Shown here piece after piece: positions 37,701-46,752 of a stretch of DNA of 64,000 bases (within the stretch, counting starts at the first letter, position 1; each line of letters opens with the position of its first letter). Below the pieces are notes generated by a model. It ran no database searches. It was not told the origin of the DNA and saw nothing but the letters and a program-made list of their open reading frames with translations. The position numbers and the translations under genes are program-made. The DNA is taken from the NCBI GenBank assembly GCA_020631735.1, contig CM036225.1:62653183-62717182 (forward strand), given 5' to 3'. Source of the stretch: Saccharum officinarum (taxonomy: Eukaryota; Streptophyta; Magnoliopsida; Poales; Poaceae).

Positions 37701-40700
37701 CTACGGAATTTTGCATAGTTATGCCACTAGCCCACTATAGCATCATGTGCTTAGTAAGTTTTCTTGTTTTAACAGTATCAGTACAGTAGAGTGTTTATTC
37801 CTGTACTTTGTTGACCTTGTTAATTTGGCAATTTTTCCATAAATTGTATTTTAACAACGGTAGATCCTCTTAATTAAGTGTTTCTTAATTAATGATGGAT
37901 TATGCAAAATTGTTATATTCATATCTTAGATACATTCAGGATCCTAACATAAGTAATGGAGTCCTAGGCATTGGCTGCGCTGAATTCATCTTGAATTATT
38001 CGGCCCAGAGACCGTGCCTATGGCAGCGATTGTTCACCCATTGCTGAGAGGTCTACATCAAGTTTATTTAAACTTGATGATGACCTACTTTGTGTTGTCC
38101 CAAATAAGCGTTTTGGAAATATGAGAATAGTACACCTATATGGTGACTACCATCATTCATTATTAAAGACTACACACAGGTAGTAGAGTCTTAGACATTG
38201 GCTGCGGTATATTCCTACGAATATATCAGCCTAGAGACCGTGCCTATAGCAGCAATTTATTTGCCTACTACTGAGAGATCTACTCTATGTTTCGAACATA
38301 GAGATTATCTACAATGTGTGTACCAATGTTAATAATGATTGTTTGTGAGGTCTACATATCTTGTGATTACCTCTAGTTGTTGGAAGGTTTACATTTTGTT
38401 GACTACCTCCAACAATCCAAAATAAAGTGACAAGATATGAAACCCCCTAAATTTTGCATTAGAGATCACAACATCACCATAGTGATTTTTAATTTACCGT
38501 AGGTATAAATTAATTAAATCAATGGTTTGTCACATGTTGGGGATACTGACTTTAGAGGAGTCTGTTGAACTCACTTTCGATGGCATCTACATCCCACATG
38601 GACAATGGACATTAACATTGATTATTCAATAATGTCCATCGGAATATGTTGTAACACTTGTTGTCAATGCATAACTATTGTGAGTATCATATTGATGAAT
38701 TTGATACTCGACAATATTTATGGATTTCTATATATTAGATGAGAATTTTATTGATTTATTGTCATATATAGACTGTACGGGAATCATTCCAATGAGGAAT
38801 GATATGTGCCTAGTGGACATTTGTACCACAAACTCTATAATTAAGGAAGCAAAATATTCCATGTTCTTATGATAAGAAGAGGGAATCATTTTGGTCATCA
38901 CTAATATGATGCGATGATAGTTTGGCTTGTTTTGCCACTATCATCCTTCCTATCGATATTGAGTTAGTTACTAAGGATATTTAATTATGTCCTATACACT
39001 CGTATCTTACCAAATTAAAGAGATATCCAAATGTGTTTTCATATGGAAACACCAAAACGACAACATTGGATATGGCATATAAGTAATGAGATAGGTCTCA
39101 TTTTGGTAGTATTATGCCTACAACCATTCCCCATACAACATGTTGCGTATTAGAATTTTTCACACTGTTGATACATTCAAAGATTTAGAATGGTAAACTT
39201 GGCCATCCAGAAGGATACGTGAAAAATTATTGGCAATTCTTTTGGTCTAGATTTTCTCCTATTAAGGACACAATAAGGGCCATAGGGAAACAAATTTTAA
39301 GACCGTCTTATCTTAAAATTAGATTGAATACCTTAGATTCCTAGAGCATATTCAAAAGAATATGTATGGGTCCGATACAAAGATTGTATGGATAGTTCAA
39401 GCATTTCATGGTTGTATAGATACATCCGCGAGATGATCTAGAGTGTGGAAGTATCCACACTCTAGATCATCCATTTGGTAGATAATGCTTCTTCATATGA
39501 GCATTATCCTGTGCATTTGGTAGATAATGCTTCTTCATATGAGCATTATCCTGCACATTACTAAACTTTTGTGCCTACAATGACGATTGTAAGGTATAAT
39601 ACAAGTTTAGTTAGATATCCAAAAGAGGATAACTGGAATCTATAAGTATGACATTAATGTCATAACAGGACCATATTAGTAAATTGCTATTGCCAACTTC
39701 ATGTTGGGGTCACGTAGATTTACACACTACTGACTTATGATTAACTGTGTATCCCCTATATGCATTTAGTACGTGAGAATCTAGGAAGATTTTCTATTTG
39801 CATAAGATTTGGGTTACGTTGTATAATACCAATCTCACAACCACAACATACTTGATGGGTTCACACAGGAAACTGGGGATCAACGTGAGATTTTAATCTC
39901 CGTCGACTATTAAGAAGTATCGAGATCTCTTATTCAAGATCTATTTACAACCCGTATGCTGATTTCATTGAGCTTTTCTGGGCATTAGGGGGAGATTAGT
40001 AGTACTATATGTAATGCCCGGAAATTATCTAGAATGCATAAAGCATTTCAAGCTCAGGATCACGTACTAAATGAATTGAACATTGAGTTTAAAGAATTGT
40101 TGATTTACATAAGTATTGCAAATAATCTGCCAAATGCATTTACTAATTATAATCCATTGCAACTATGTGCCAGAAAGAGTAGTGGTATTAAGTAAACCAC
40201 TCAACTCCCAATTATAAATAAGAGGGGGAGTAGTATGGTCATAAAGCAAGATTGTTCATGCTAGCAATAGAAGGTTTTCCTTCTAAGATAGTAAATGCAG
40301 GTCAACCTATATGGTTGGCAATACCTATTGGTTAAATATTAGTTATTACCTCGTGAATATATGTCATCCACAAACTTAGCTCAGAGGTGCACCAAACACT
40401 GAAGCTGGGATATCGAAAAGCCCTGACTCTCATTTTAGGAAGTCATGATGAGTCACGCAGGGTTCTTTGAGTTTTGATAGACTGGAGAATTATATAATAG
40501 AAAGGCTACATTTGTCGACAAAATATTTCTCTGAAAAGATTGTATACAATATTCCAAGTCATCCAGTTAATAAGACCATGGCAGAGTGCTTTGTCACTCT
40601 TACTGGATTGGGACTTGTTGAGTAATGTAATACATATAGAGATAGTCTTGCTCACCAGAGAAGAGGTGTTCTGGGCTGTGATGCCAACACCTCATTGTAC

Positions 40701-43387
40701 CTTTACTGTACAAAATGTTTTCATCCTAGATTGGATTGAGAACAACATGGTGGTGAGTTACAAAGCAAGACTAGTAGCACAAGGGGTTTACGCAAAGCCC
40801 AGACATTGATTTTCAATGCAAATTATTCTCCATAGTTTTATAAATTTCCGATACTATCTTTTTATTGGCAGTACAAAAGCACCTATCTTTGCAGTTGATA
40901 ATTGATAGATGTAGTGATCACATATAATCACTTGATTTGGAGTATTTGTGAAGCTTCCGAGAAGGAGTTCACATACTCAATCCTCATAAATAAAATCACA
41001 ACATATATCATGTATTGCTTAAGTCAATATGTGGCTTTAAGCAGATAAGTCGAATTTGGTACAATCGATTTTGTGAGTATCCCTTGATCAATTATAGGGA
41101 TACAAGATTGATTACATGTGGTATTCATTTTGAAGTCCCTGATTGGATTTCATAGTATTATATAGTTGTCAATAATCTTGACATCATTGGGAATGAACAC
41201 TTGTTAATAGCACGTTGTAATCTAGAGACGAAGTTTTGAGATGGGAGATATAGTCTAAACCAAAATTTCATTTTGTGTTTAGGACCCAAGTATTTTCTCC
41301 TAGGATTTTATACTAAAGCTATCTATATCCACATCATATTGATTGATACAATATGAAGATATCCTATGGTTGTCCCACCTCACGATAGAGGAAGATTGTT
41401 TTATACCATAGTGATTGAGAAGAGATATTGGGACAAGTTGTCCATTATCTTAGTGCTATTTATACGCTAATATATCTTGCAAAGTTCCTCGCCGGATATC
41501 ATTTTGCAATGATTTGCTATATAATAGCAGCGCTACTCCTACCAAATATTGGTAGATTAAAGTTATGAATATCTTTTGATATTTCAAAATAGCACATGCT
41601 GTCTTGGTATAATCCAAGATCCAATTATATGGATATAATGATTCTGGTCATTCATAAGATCCCCAATTCCAGATCATTGAAATAAGCTTTACATAACAAT
41701 CATTCTGATACTGTATTCACAAGCCATCACATGAATGTGTATAGCTAGTCAGAATGATATATCACATACTGAGGTTATGTGATATTGACTCTATTGAATC
41801 AAAGGTCATTATCTTGAAAAGGTAATGCAACTTGTGTTGTTTAAGATAAAAACAAGTTATACCTAATGCAATATTTTTGCATTAAGATATTGTTCTATTC
41901 CATAAGTAAATGGGCATATGAACATTTGCAAACCAAATCTTGTGATAATCTCATATAGATATTCACAGAGTCTACCATACTCCACATTTATTATGTGTTG
42001 AGTACATTGGTATGAATTTAATTAATTAGCTTGAGGTTTGCAAGTATCAGGGGGAGAGTCTCCCTGATTGATAACTTGTTATCAGGGGGAGAGTCTCCCT
42101 GATTGATATCTTGTTACAAATATCATATTGCACTCTTTTCTTTGTATAAGTTTTTTCCCGTTGGGTTTGTCATATAAAAGTTTTTAATGAGGCAATATCA
42201 ACATAAGATTATGTCATATCATCTATTTTCCCCATAGGGGTTTTTGACGGATAATATTGGGACATAAGATGCATTGTACTCTTTTCTTTGTGTGAGTTTT
42301 TTTCTTTATGGTTTCTCACATAAAGTTTTTAATGAGGCAACGTCTATACAAAGGTATATGCTATATCATCTAGTTTTCTCCACCGGGGTTTTTGGAAGAT
42401 GATATTTAAGACATATTGACCCTATGGTCAAGGTGTTTTTAGACAAAGGCTTTGGGTATCTCAAAGGGTCTAATAACATTGGTGATTGTATATCACAATG
42501 TTTCTCCTTATTTTCCCACTGGGTTTTAAGGAGTTTTGTCTGATATACTGTTATTACTTTGGTTTTTCCCATAGGGTTTTTCCAAAGGAGATGTCATATT
42601 ATCTATTTTTCCCTACAAAGGTTTTCGAAGATAATATTTATGACATATTGATCTTTGATCAAATTGTTTTTAGACTATGTCTTTGGGAATACCTTAAGGG
42701 TCTATTAACATCGGGAGTAATATATATCATGGTGTTTCTCCTTATTTTTTCTACTGGGTTTTAAGGAGTTTTGCATGGTATATTGGTATACTTTGGTTTT
42801 TCCCACAGGGTTTTTCCAAAGGTTTAAGATAATGACTGATGAACAAACAACAACAACGGTGTCTACAAGGGATCAATTGATCAAGGGGGAGTGTTGAGAT
42901 TAATTAGGATTAATTAATTATCAGTGATCAATTTATTATTAATCACGTCATTAGAAACTGCTAATAACAGTTTCCTGTAGACATATTAGATAGACACCTC
43001 TTCACAAAGAGGCACCTTTTGGCCAACAGGCATCTGTCCTTTGGCTTGTAATATATACCTGTACACTATTCATCAATTAAGATATCGGTCATTTGACATC
43101 GACCACTTTTACTTTAACAAGTATTGTATATTTTTTTCTAGCTGGATGTAGTACTTCTGGAAAACGGTCAAGTGACGAGTTCTTAATACCTGCATGCGCA
43201 GGAGGAGGTCCTGGGACTCTTTCCTCTGGAAGCGGTGGCGGGTGAATTCCTGGCGAAGCCGCTCCACCTCGGCGCGCTCCTCCGGCGTGCCGGCGTCGGG
43301 GTCGAACTCCCAGACGTGCCTGCCGAGGAAACCGTTCGTCGACTGCAACCACGGCCCCCCACCTTCACTCACCTTCAGCTTCCACAT
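28730..43387 (-). CDS. Oxidosqualene cyclase (triterpene synthase type), copy B, 18 exons, frameshifted
   Basis: Full exon set of an oxidosqualene cyclase. Exons (minus strand): 43190-43387, 34466-34651, 34281-34370, 33973-34167, 33397-33481, 32722-32888, 32120-32308, 31755-31868, 31006-31128, 30811-30930, 30612-30710, 30400-30456, 30271-30317, 30043-30186, 29771-29947, 29333-29407, 29130-29213, 28730-28846 (stop TAA 28730-28732). With the lost base in exon 15 counted, they total 755 residues, the usual family length. The start at 43387 gives the family's [10 protein letters not shown]. Motifs: QxxxGxW repeats, FWCFCR (32866-32883, about residues 254-259) and VSDCTAE with catalytic Asp about residue 482 (30820-30834). 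Exon 3 uses a GC donor. Exon 15 has five C (29797-29801) where copy A has six, which shifts the frame after about residue 655 and gives a stop in exon 16. Intron 1 is about 8.5 kb because a Copia element sits in it, in antisense. Phe in place of the usual His or Tyr of the MWCxCR motif, and Val before SDCTAE, argue against cycloartenol synthase. The product is unknown. Confidence 0.93.
34926..35080. mobile_element. MITE-like inverted-repeat element, copy B
   Basis: Same 155-bp element as 14313-14467 with TGTTTGGTAGGGCTC ends in inverted orientation, lying in OSC intron 1. No clear TSD. Confidence 0.6.
36221..36448 (+). repeat. 5' LTR of intronic Copia element
   Basis: 228 bp, TGTTGAGATTAATTAGG to CTTTAACA. 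The bases that follow (GTTATCATGCACG) should include the primer site, but I cannot assign the tRNA. Confidence 0.9.
36449..37150 (+). other. GC-rich leader of intronic Copia element
   Basis: A very GC-rich stretch with overlapping frames on both strands (for example 36610-37146 minus). The frames have low-complexity Arg/Ala/Pro composition and no family resemblance. I read it as untranslated leader or captured DNA, not a gene. Confidence 0.5.
37935..38290 (+). repeat. Diverged direct repeat in Copia interior
   Basis: Two imperfect copies of a unit containing GAGTC(C/T)TAG(G/A)CATTGGCTGCG and AGAGACCGTGCCTAT(G/A)GCAGC lie at about 37960-38055 and 38185-38285. They probably arose by internal duplication within the retroelement. 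Confidence 0.65.
39432..39555 (+). repeat. 18-bp-stem hairpin plus 42-bp tandem duplication
   Basis: A perfect inverted repeat (GATGATCTAGAGTGTGGA and its complement, loop AGTA) spans 39432-39471. Directly after it a 42-bp unit beginning CATTTGGTAGATAATGCTTC is repeated twice (39472-39513 and 39514-39555, nearly identical). Confidence 0.85.
42046..42115 (+). repeat. 35-bp tandem repeat with polypurine core
   Basis: Two adjacent copies of a unit starting ATCAGGGGGAGAGTCTCCCT. The core GGGAGAGTCTCCC is a perfect inverted repeat and looks like a duplicated polypurine tract, upstream of the true one at about 42882-42891. Confidence 0.8.
42160..42830 (+). repeat. 3' untranslated repeats of the Copia element
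   Basis: Diverged units of about 190 bp share GTTTCTCCTTATTTT, GGGTTTTAAGGAGTTTTG and TTTGGTTTTTCCCA, clearest at about 42410-42590 and 42650-42820. They lie between pol and the 3' LTR and are non-coding. Confidence 0.75.
42892..43119 (+). repeat. 3' LTR of intronic Copia element
   Basis: 228 bp, almost the same as 36221-36448. It follows the polypurine tract and is followed by the TSD copy AGTAT. Confidence 0.92.
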
Positions 43388-43515
43388 GATCTCTGTTGCT
43401 GTCAGCAAGCAAGGAGATAGCTCAAGTGCCTGCTGGCCGGCCTGCAGGTAGCAGACGACCTTGTGCAGTGCAGCTAGCTAGAGCTATGGAGGAGTAGTGA
43501 GGCCCTGCTGGCCTG

Positions 43516-43523
43516 CTTATATA
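43516..43523 (-). promoter_or_regulatory. TATA box of the OSC gene
   Basis: Minus-strand TATATAAG lies about 130 bp upstream of the OSC start codon at 43387, giving an expected leader of roughly 100 nt. It is the only TATA-like match suitably placed before exon 1. Copy A's promoter is not in the window. Confidence 0.7.
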
Positions 43524-43529
43524 GTATGC

Positions 43530-44975
43530 TTGCTCAGGATGGCCATAACTCAGCATGGTGCTTGGTCCGGGAGTCATACAGTGGGACTACTGTGGCAAAG
43601 GTAGGGGAAATAAAGAATTTACAGGCTGCTTTATGATTGAAAATTCGTGTTTGCAAGGACAGATACATGGTGAACATTTTGTAGCATGGTGCATTGCCAT
43701 TTTGGCACCACCGGGCTATGATGAATTGGATTTTTTTATTTTAGCAAAAAAAAAACTAATATTTTAGAAAGAGCATGCCCCGAATTAAATTTTCAAAAAT
43801 AGTTTTTATGGTCACGGTAAAGACCATGACACGACTTGCCGCTACAGCCATGCCACATATATTTGGCAAGTTGGTGTTAACCAGAGGCGGAGCCAGCAAT
43901 TTCGATTAGAGGGCCAGACAAATGTGATTGCATTTTTTAGTGTGATAAAATATACGTAACTAAATGTTTCAACAACTTTTCAAAAAAATTTACACTATTT
44001 CTAACCAAAATCATGATATTTTAACAAAAAATGGGTGAAATTGATATTTTTTGTGTTATAAATACCAATATTTATATAGTTATTTAAATAAATTACTGTG
44101 TTTTTTTTGGGGGGTTCAACAGAAGCACTTTCCACGTGTACCGTTGGTGTCACAGTTGAGTCGTGTCATTCGGCTTGGTGTGACTCTATCGTCAGCCACG
44201 CCATCCTGGTTGGTGCGATCCATGCTCTATACCTGCCACTCATGGTCCAAAATGAAAGACTTATGGACCTAAAAATATTTAATTTTTTTATATAGATGCT
44301 ATAGAAATTAAGGGCGGTCCATTTTGCTTGATTTGATATCATACCTTTTGTAGTTTTGAAACTAAAATTCTTTCCGGAATGTTATATTTGAGTCTTTATT
44401 TGTTAAACTATTTTTTATTGTCATTCCAAAACAAAGGAACTAGGGAAGTTTTTTTCAAGTAGGTGCTACCTAGAAACCAAGCACTGTCCATTTTTCTTAG
44501 ATCTGGCTTCATAGGTTTTGTAGTTTTGAAATTAAAATTCTTCCTAGAATGCTATATTTGAGTTTTCAATTAAGGTGTTTAGCCCCCAAAATGGTTTTCC
44601 AAAAATCTAGGAAAAATCATCTAAATTCTTAGTATTTTGTCATGTAATTTCCATGCATGCGTGATCAAGTGAATTCTAAAGTTCTTTTAACAAAGTGCAT
44701 GCTCAAAACTAGGTTAGTTTTAATGCGAAATCCAGGAAGTAGCAAGATTTTGAGCTTGTTTTGAACTCTTTTAAATGCAGAAAGTAGCAAGATTAGGTTA
44801 TAATTATATATATATATATACATCGATTATTTATGAACGATATGTATATTTTGGAAGAATTTAAGTTAATATACATGTTGTGTCCATTTTGGAAGCCTCA
44901 ACCTTAGCACTTAATTTTGCATGATAATTGTGTTGACGTTACCATTTTTAGCCCTTCTTCACTCTTCCTCACTAC
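43530..44975. other. OSC upstream region; no gene seen
   Basis: AT-rich intergenic DNA with no supported reading frame. It contains two diverged direct copies of about 83 bp (44317-44400 and 44487-44572) sharing TTTTGTAGTTTTGAAA and TATATTTGAGT. A GGCGGAGCCAGCAA stretch near 43883 resembles transposon end DNA but cannot be classified. Confidence 0.5.
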
Positions 44976-45251
44976 TAGGGATGAAAACGGTATGGATATT
45001 TTCCGACCGTATTCGAGACCGAATCCGTTTAGAGGAGTTTTAATCCGTCCGTATCCGAGTCCGGATATTTAACATCCGATACCGTATTCGTATCCGAATA
45101 TTTAAATCACATATTTATGATGTCGATATCCAATCATATCCTATCCGGCATTTTTTATACTATCCGTATTCGAATCCGGATCCGGACATAAATATGAAAA
45201 CAAATACGATATCAGTGATATCCGTCCGTATCCGATCCATTTTCATCCCTA
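44976..45251. mobile_element. hAT-type MITE
   Basis: A 276-bp element with terminal inverted repeats TAGGGATGAAAACGG and, at the other end, the complement of TAGGGATGAAAATGG. It is bordered by an exact 8-bp duplication CTCACTAC (44968-44975 and 45252-45259), the TSD length of hAT transposons. The inside is filled with variants of TCCGTATCCGAAT and has no coding capacity. Confidence 0.9.
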
Positions 45252-45493
45252 CTCACTACCTGCATATATATATCTAGGAAAACTATTAAACCTGAAATTT
45301 GAATAGTTTTTCCATGAGTTAAAATTATCTATTTTAATTAAGAAATACAACTTGTGATAGACTTACTTGTTATTAGATGTATTAAGTTAGTAGGAGTTGG
45401 TCGATACCGTTGCTACATGATTACCTTGATCTACACTTATATCCAGATGATATCCCACTAATATATGTAAGTCGATCTCTTATGGTTAGTAAT

Positions 45494-45558
45494 GCCTAAA
45501 CCCTAAACTGTAAACCTTAAACCCTAAACCCTAAACCCTGAACTGTAAACCCTAAACC
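45494..45558. repeat. Interstitial telomere-like repeats
   Basis: Degenerate CCCTAAA units (for example AACCCTAAACCCTAAACCCT) with interspersed AAACTGTAAACC. They lie just upstream of a CACTA exon. Confidence 0.8.
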
Positions 45559-45574
45559 ATAAATATTTTTACAG

Positions 45575-46752
45575 AAACGGCTGACCTGAGAGAAGACGAA
45601 GAAATATTGTTGAATATGATCCGCGGTAGCGCTGAAGAAGGTCGTTATGACGATCGTGAAGGCAATGAGAATCCTGAGGGCATCGATGACGGTTCTCAGT
45701 ACTTGGTCGACCCGAATGACCAAGACAATGTTGGCGAGGTCTATAATATATGCAGCCTCCTATGTTTATATACATGAAATTCAAAAAAATCCTTTATTAA
45801 TTGTCTTGTTTCTGCCTACATAGCCCTCTGTCTCAACAACAACCATGGGGACCAGCAGAAAAGTACGAGGCCCGAAGAAGCCGATGGAGGGCCGGTTGGT
45901 TATCACGGATTTCGACGAGAGAACAGGCCAGCCACGTGGACCCCATGCAAGGGCCTTTGTCAACCACTTAGGGTACCTTGCCCGGGATAGGATCCCGATC
46001 AATGTCTGTGAATGGAAGAAAAATAAGCAACGCCCAGAAATCAGTTGTCTCCGACCGTGACAAGGAACTAGTTTTGGGTGACGTGTTGCAACATTTCACG
46101 CTAGACACAAACGATGAACAGTTGAAGGAAAGAGTTCGGGATTGGTCTATGAAGAAGATGGCCACACAATTCCAGTGCTATAAGAAGAATCTATATAACG
46201 ACTATATCAAGAAGAACAAGACTCCAGATTTTAATTGTAAGCACTTTGTCAAGCTGTGGCCGTTTTGGGACGAGTTTGTACAGTTCAAGACGTCGGAAGA
46301 GGGTCAGCAACGGGTGAGAAGGAACCAAGAGAATGCCCGACACAAGACCTACCACCATAGGATGGGATCGGGTGGCTACCCTACTGTCATTCCTAAGTGG
46401 GAAAAAGCCGAGCAAGAGCTAATTGACAGGGGATTGGTGCCAGAATCCCTCGACTGGCCTAAGCGCGCCAAGCACTGGTTTTTTGCTCACGGAGGCCGCC
46501 TAGACCTAGAGACCGGAAAGGTCATGTATGGGGAACGCATCCAAGCTGTAGCAGAAAGATTTCATCAAGCCCGCTCCGTCGCTCAAAGTGGAGTGGCAGC
46601 CGAACAGAGATAAAGATGAGCTGACATACGCCCTGGGGAACCCTGAGCACGGTGGACGGATGAGAGGCTATGGCTTCGTGTCGTGGGAGCATGCCTTCCC
46701 TCAGGACAAAGAAACTTATAGAAGCCGCCAGAGAAAGAAGGAAGAGGACAGG
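45575..46752 (+). pseudogene. En/Spm (CACTA) Transposase_24-type gene, 5' part
   Basis: Exon 45575-45738 (acidic: ADLREDEEILL, NMIRGSAEEG), an intron with GT at 45739 and AG at 45822-45823, then an exon from 45824. The second exon carries the basic KVRGPKKP segment and the typical core with FVNHLGYLARDRIPIN, KMATQFQCYKKNLYNDY, DEFVQFKTS and ELTYALGNPEHGGR. These fit the plant Ptta/En/Spm transposase family (Transposase_24), proteins of CACTA elements. An extra A in the run near 46018-46024 and a shift near 46585-46600 break the frame. The SIRE-like element is inserted after the codon ending at 46752, and the coding sequence resumes at 57632. No CACTA terminal repeats were found. Confidence 0.85.

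Larger units (their letters stand above)
37151..42881 (+). pseudogene. Decayed Copia pol interior
   Basis: Heavily mutated plus-strand pol. Recognisable scraps are an integrase C-terminal region near 39660-40010 (for example MGSHRKLGI before a GGGGG tract) and a reverse-transcriptase start near 40740-40800 (YKARLVAQG followed by a KPRH stop). Stops and frame changes are frequent. The lineage is not assignable by eye. Confidence 0.7.
36221..43119 (+). mobile_element. Copia LTR retrotransposon in OSC intron 1
   Basis: A 6899-bp element with two 228-bp LTRs (36221-36448 and 42892-43119), both TGTTGAG to TTTAACA. TSD AGTAT is at 36216-36220 and 43120-43124. A polypurine tract (AAGGGGGAG) at about 42882-42891 puts it on the plus strand, antisense to the OSC gene. 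The LTRs look nearly identical by eye, yet the interior has no long open frame, so it is a decayed or non-autonomous copy. It separates OSC exon 1 from exon 2. Confidence 0.92.

Noticed and set aside
43109..43189. C-terminal extension of the OSC exon 1 frame (ending QYLLK)
   Set aside because: It reads past a good GT donor at 43188-43189 into the intron and the retroelement. Exon 2 restores the family sequence at MQ then YAKQN.
8117..43387. An OSC-based biosynthetic gene cluster
   Set aside because: No cytochrome P450, glycosyltransferase or acyltransferase gene is visible; the neighbours are transposons only.
45494..45558. True telomere or chromosome end
   Set aside because: The tract is short, degenerate and interstitial, with transposon coding sequence on one side and a gene region on the other.
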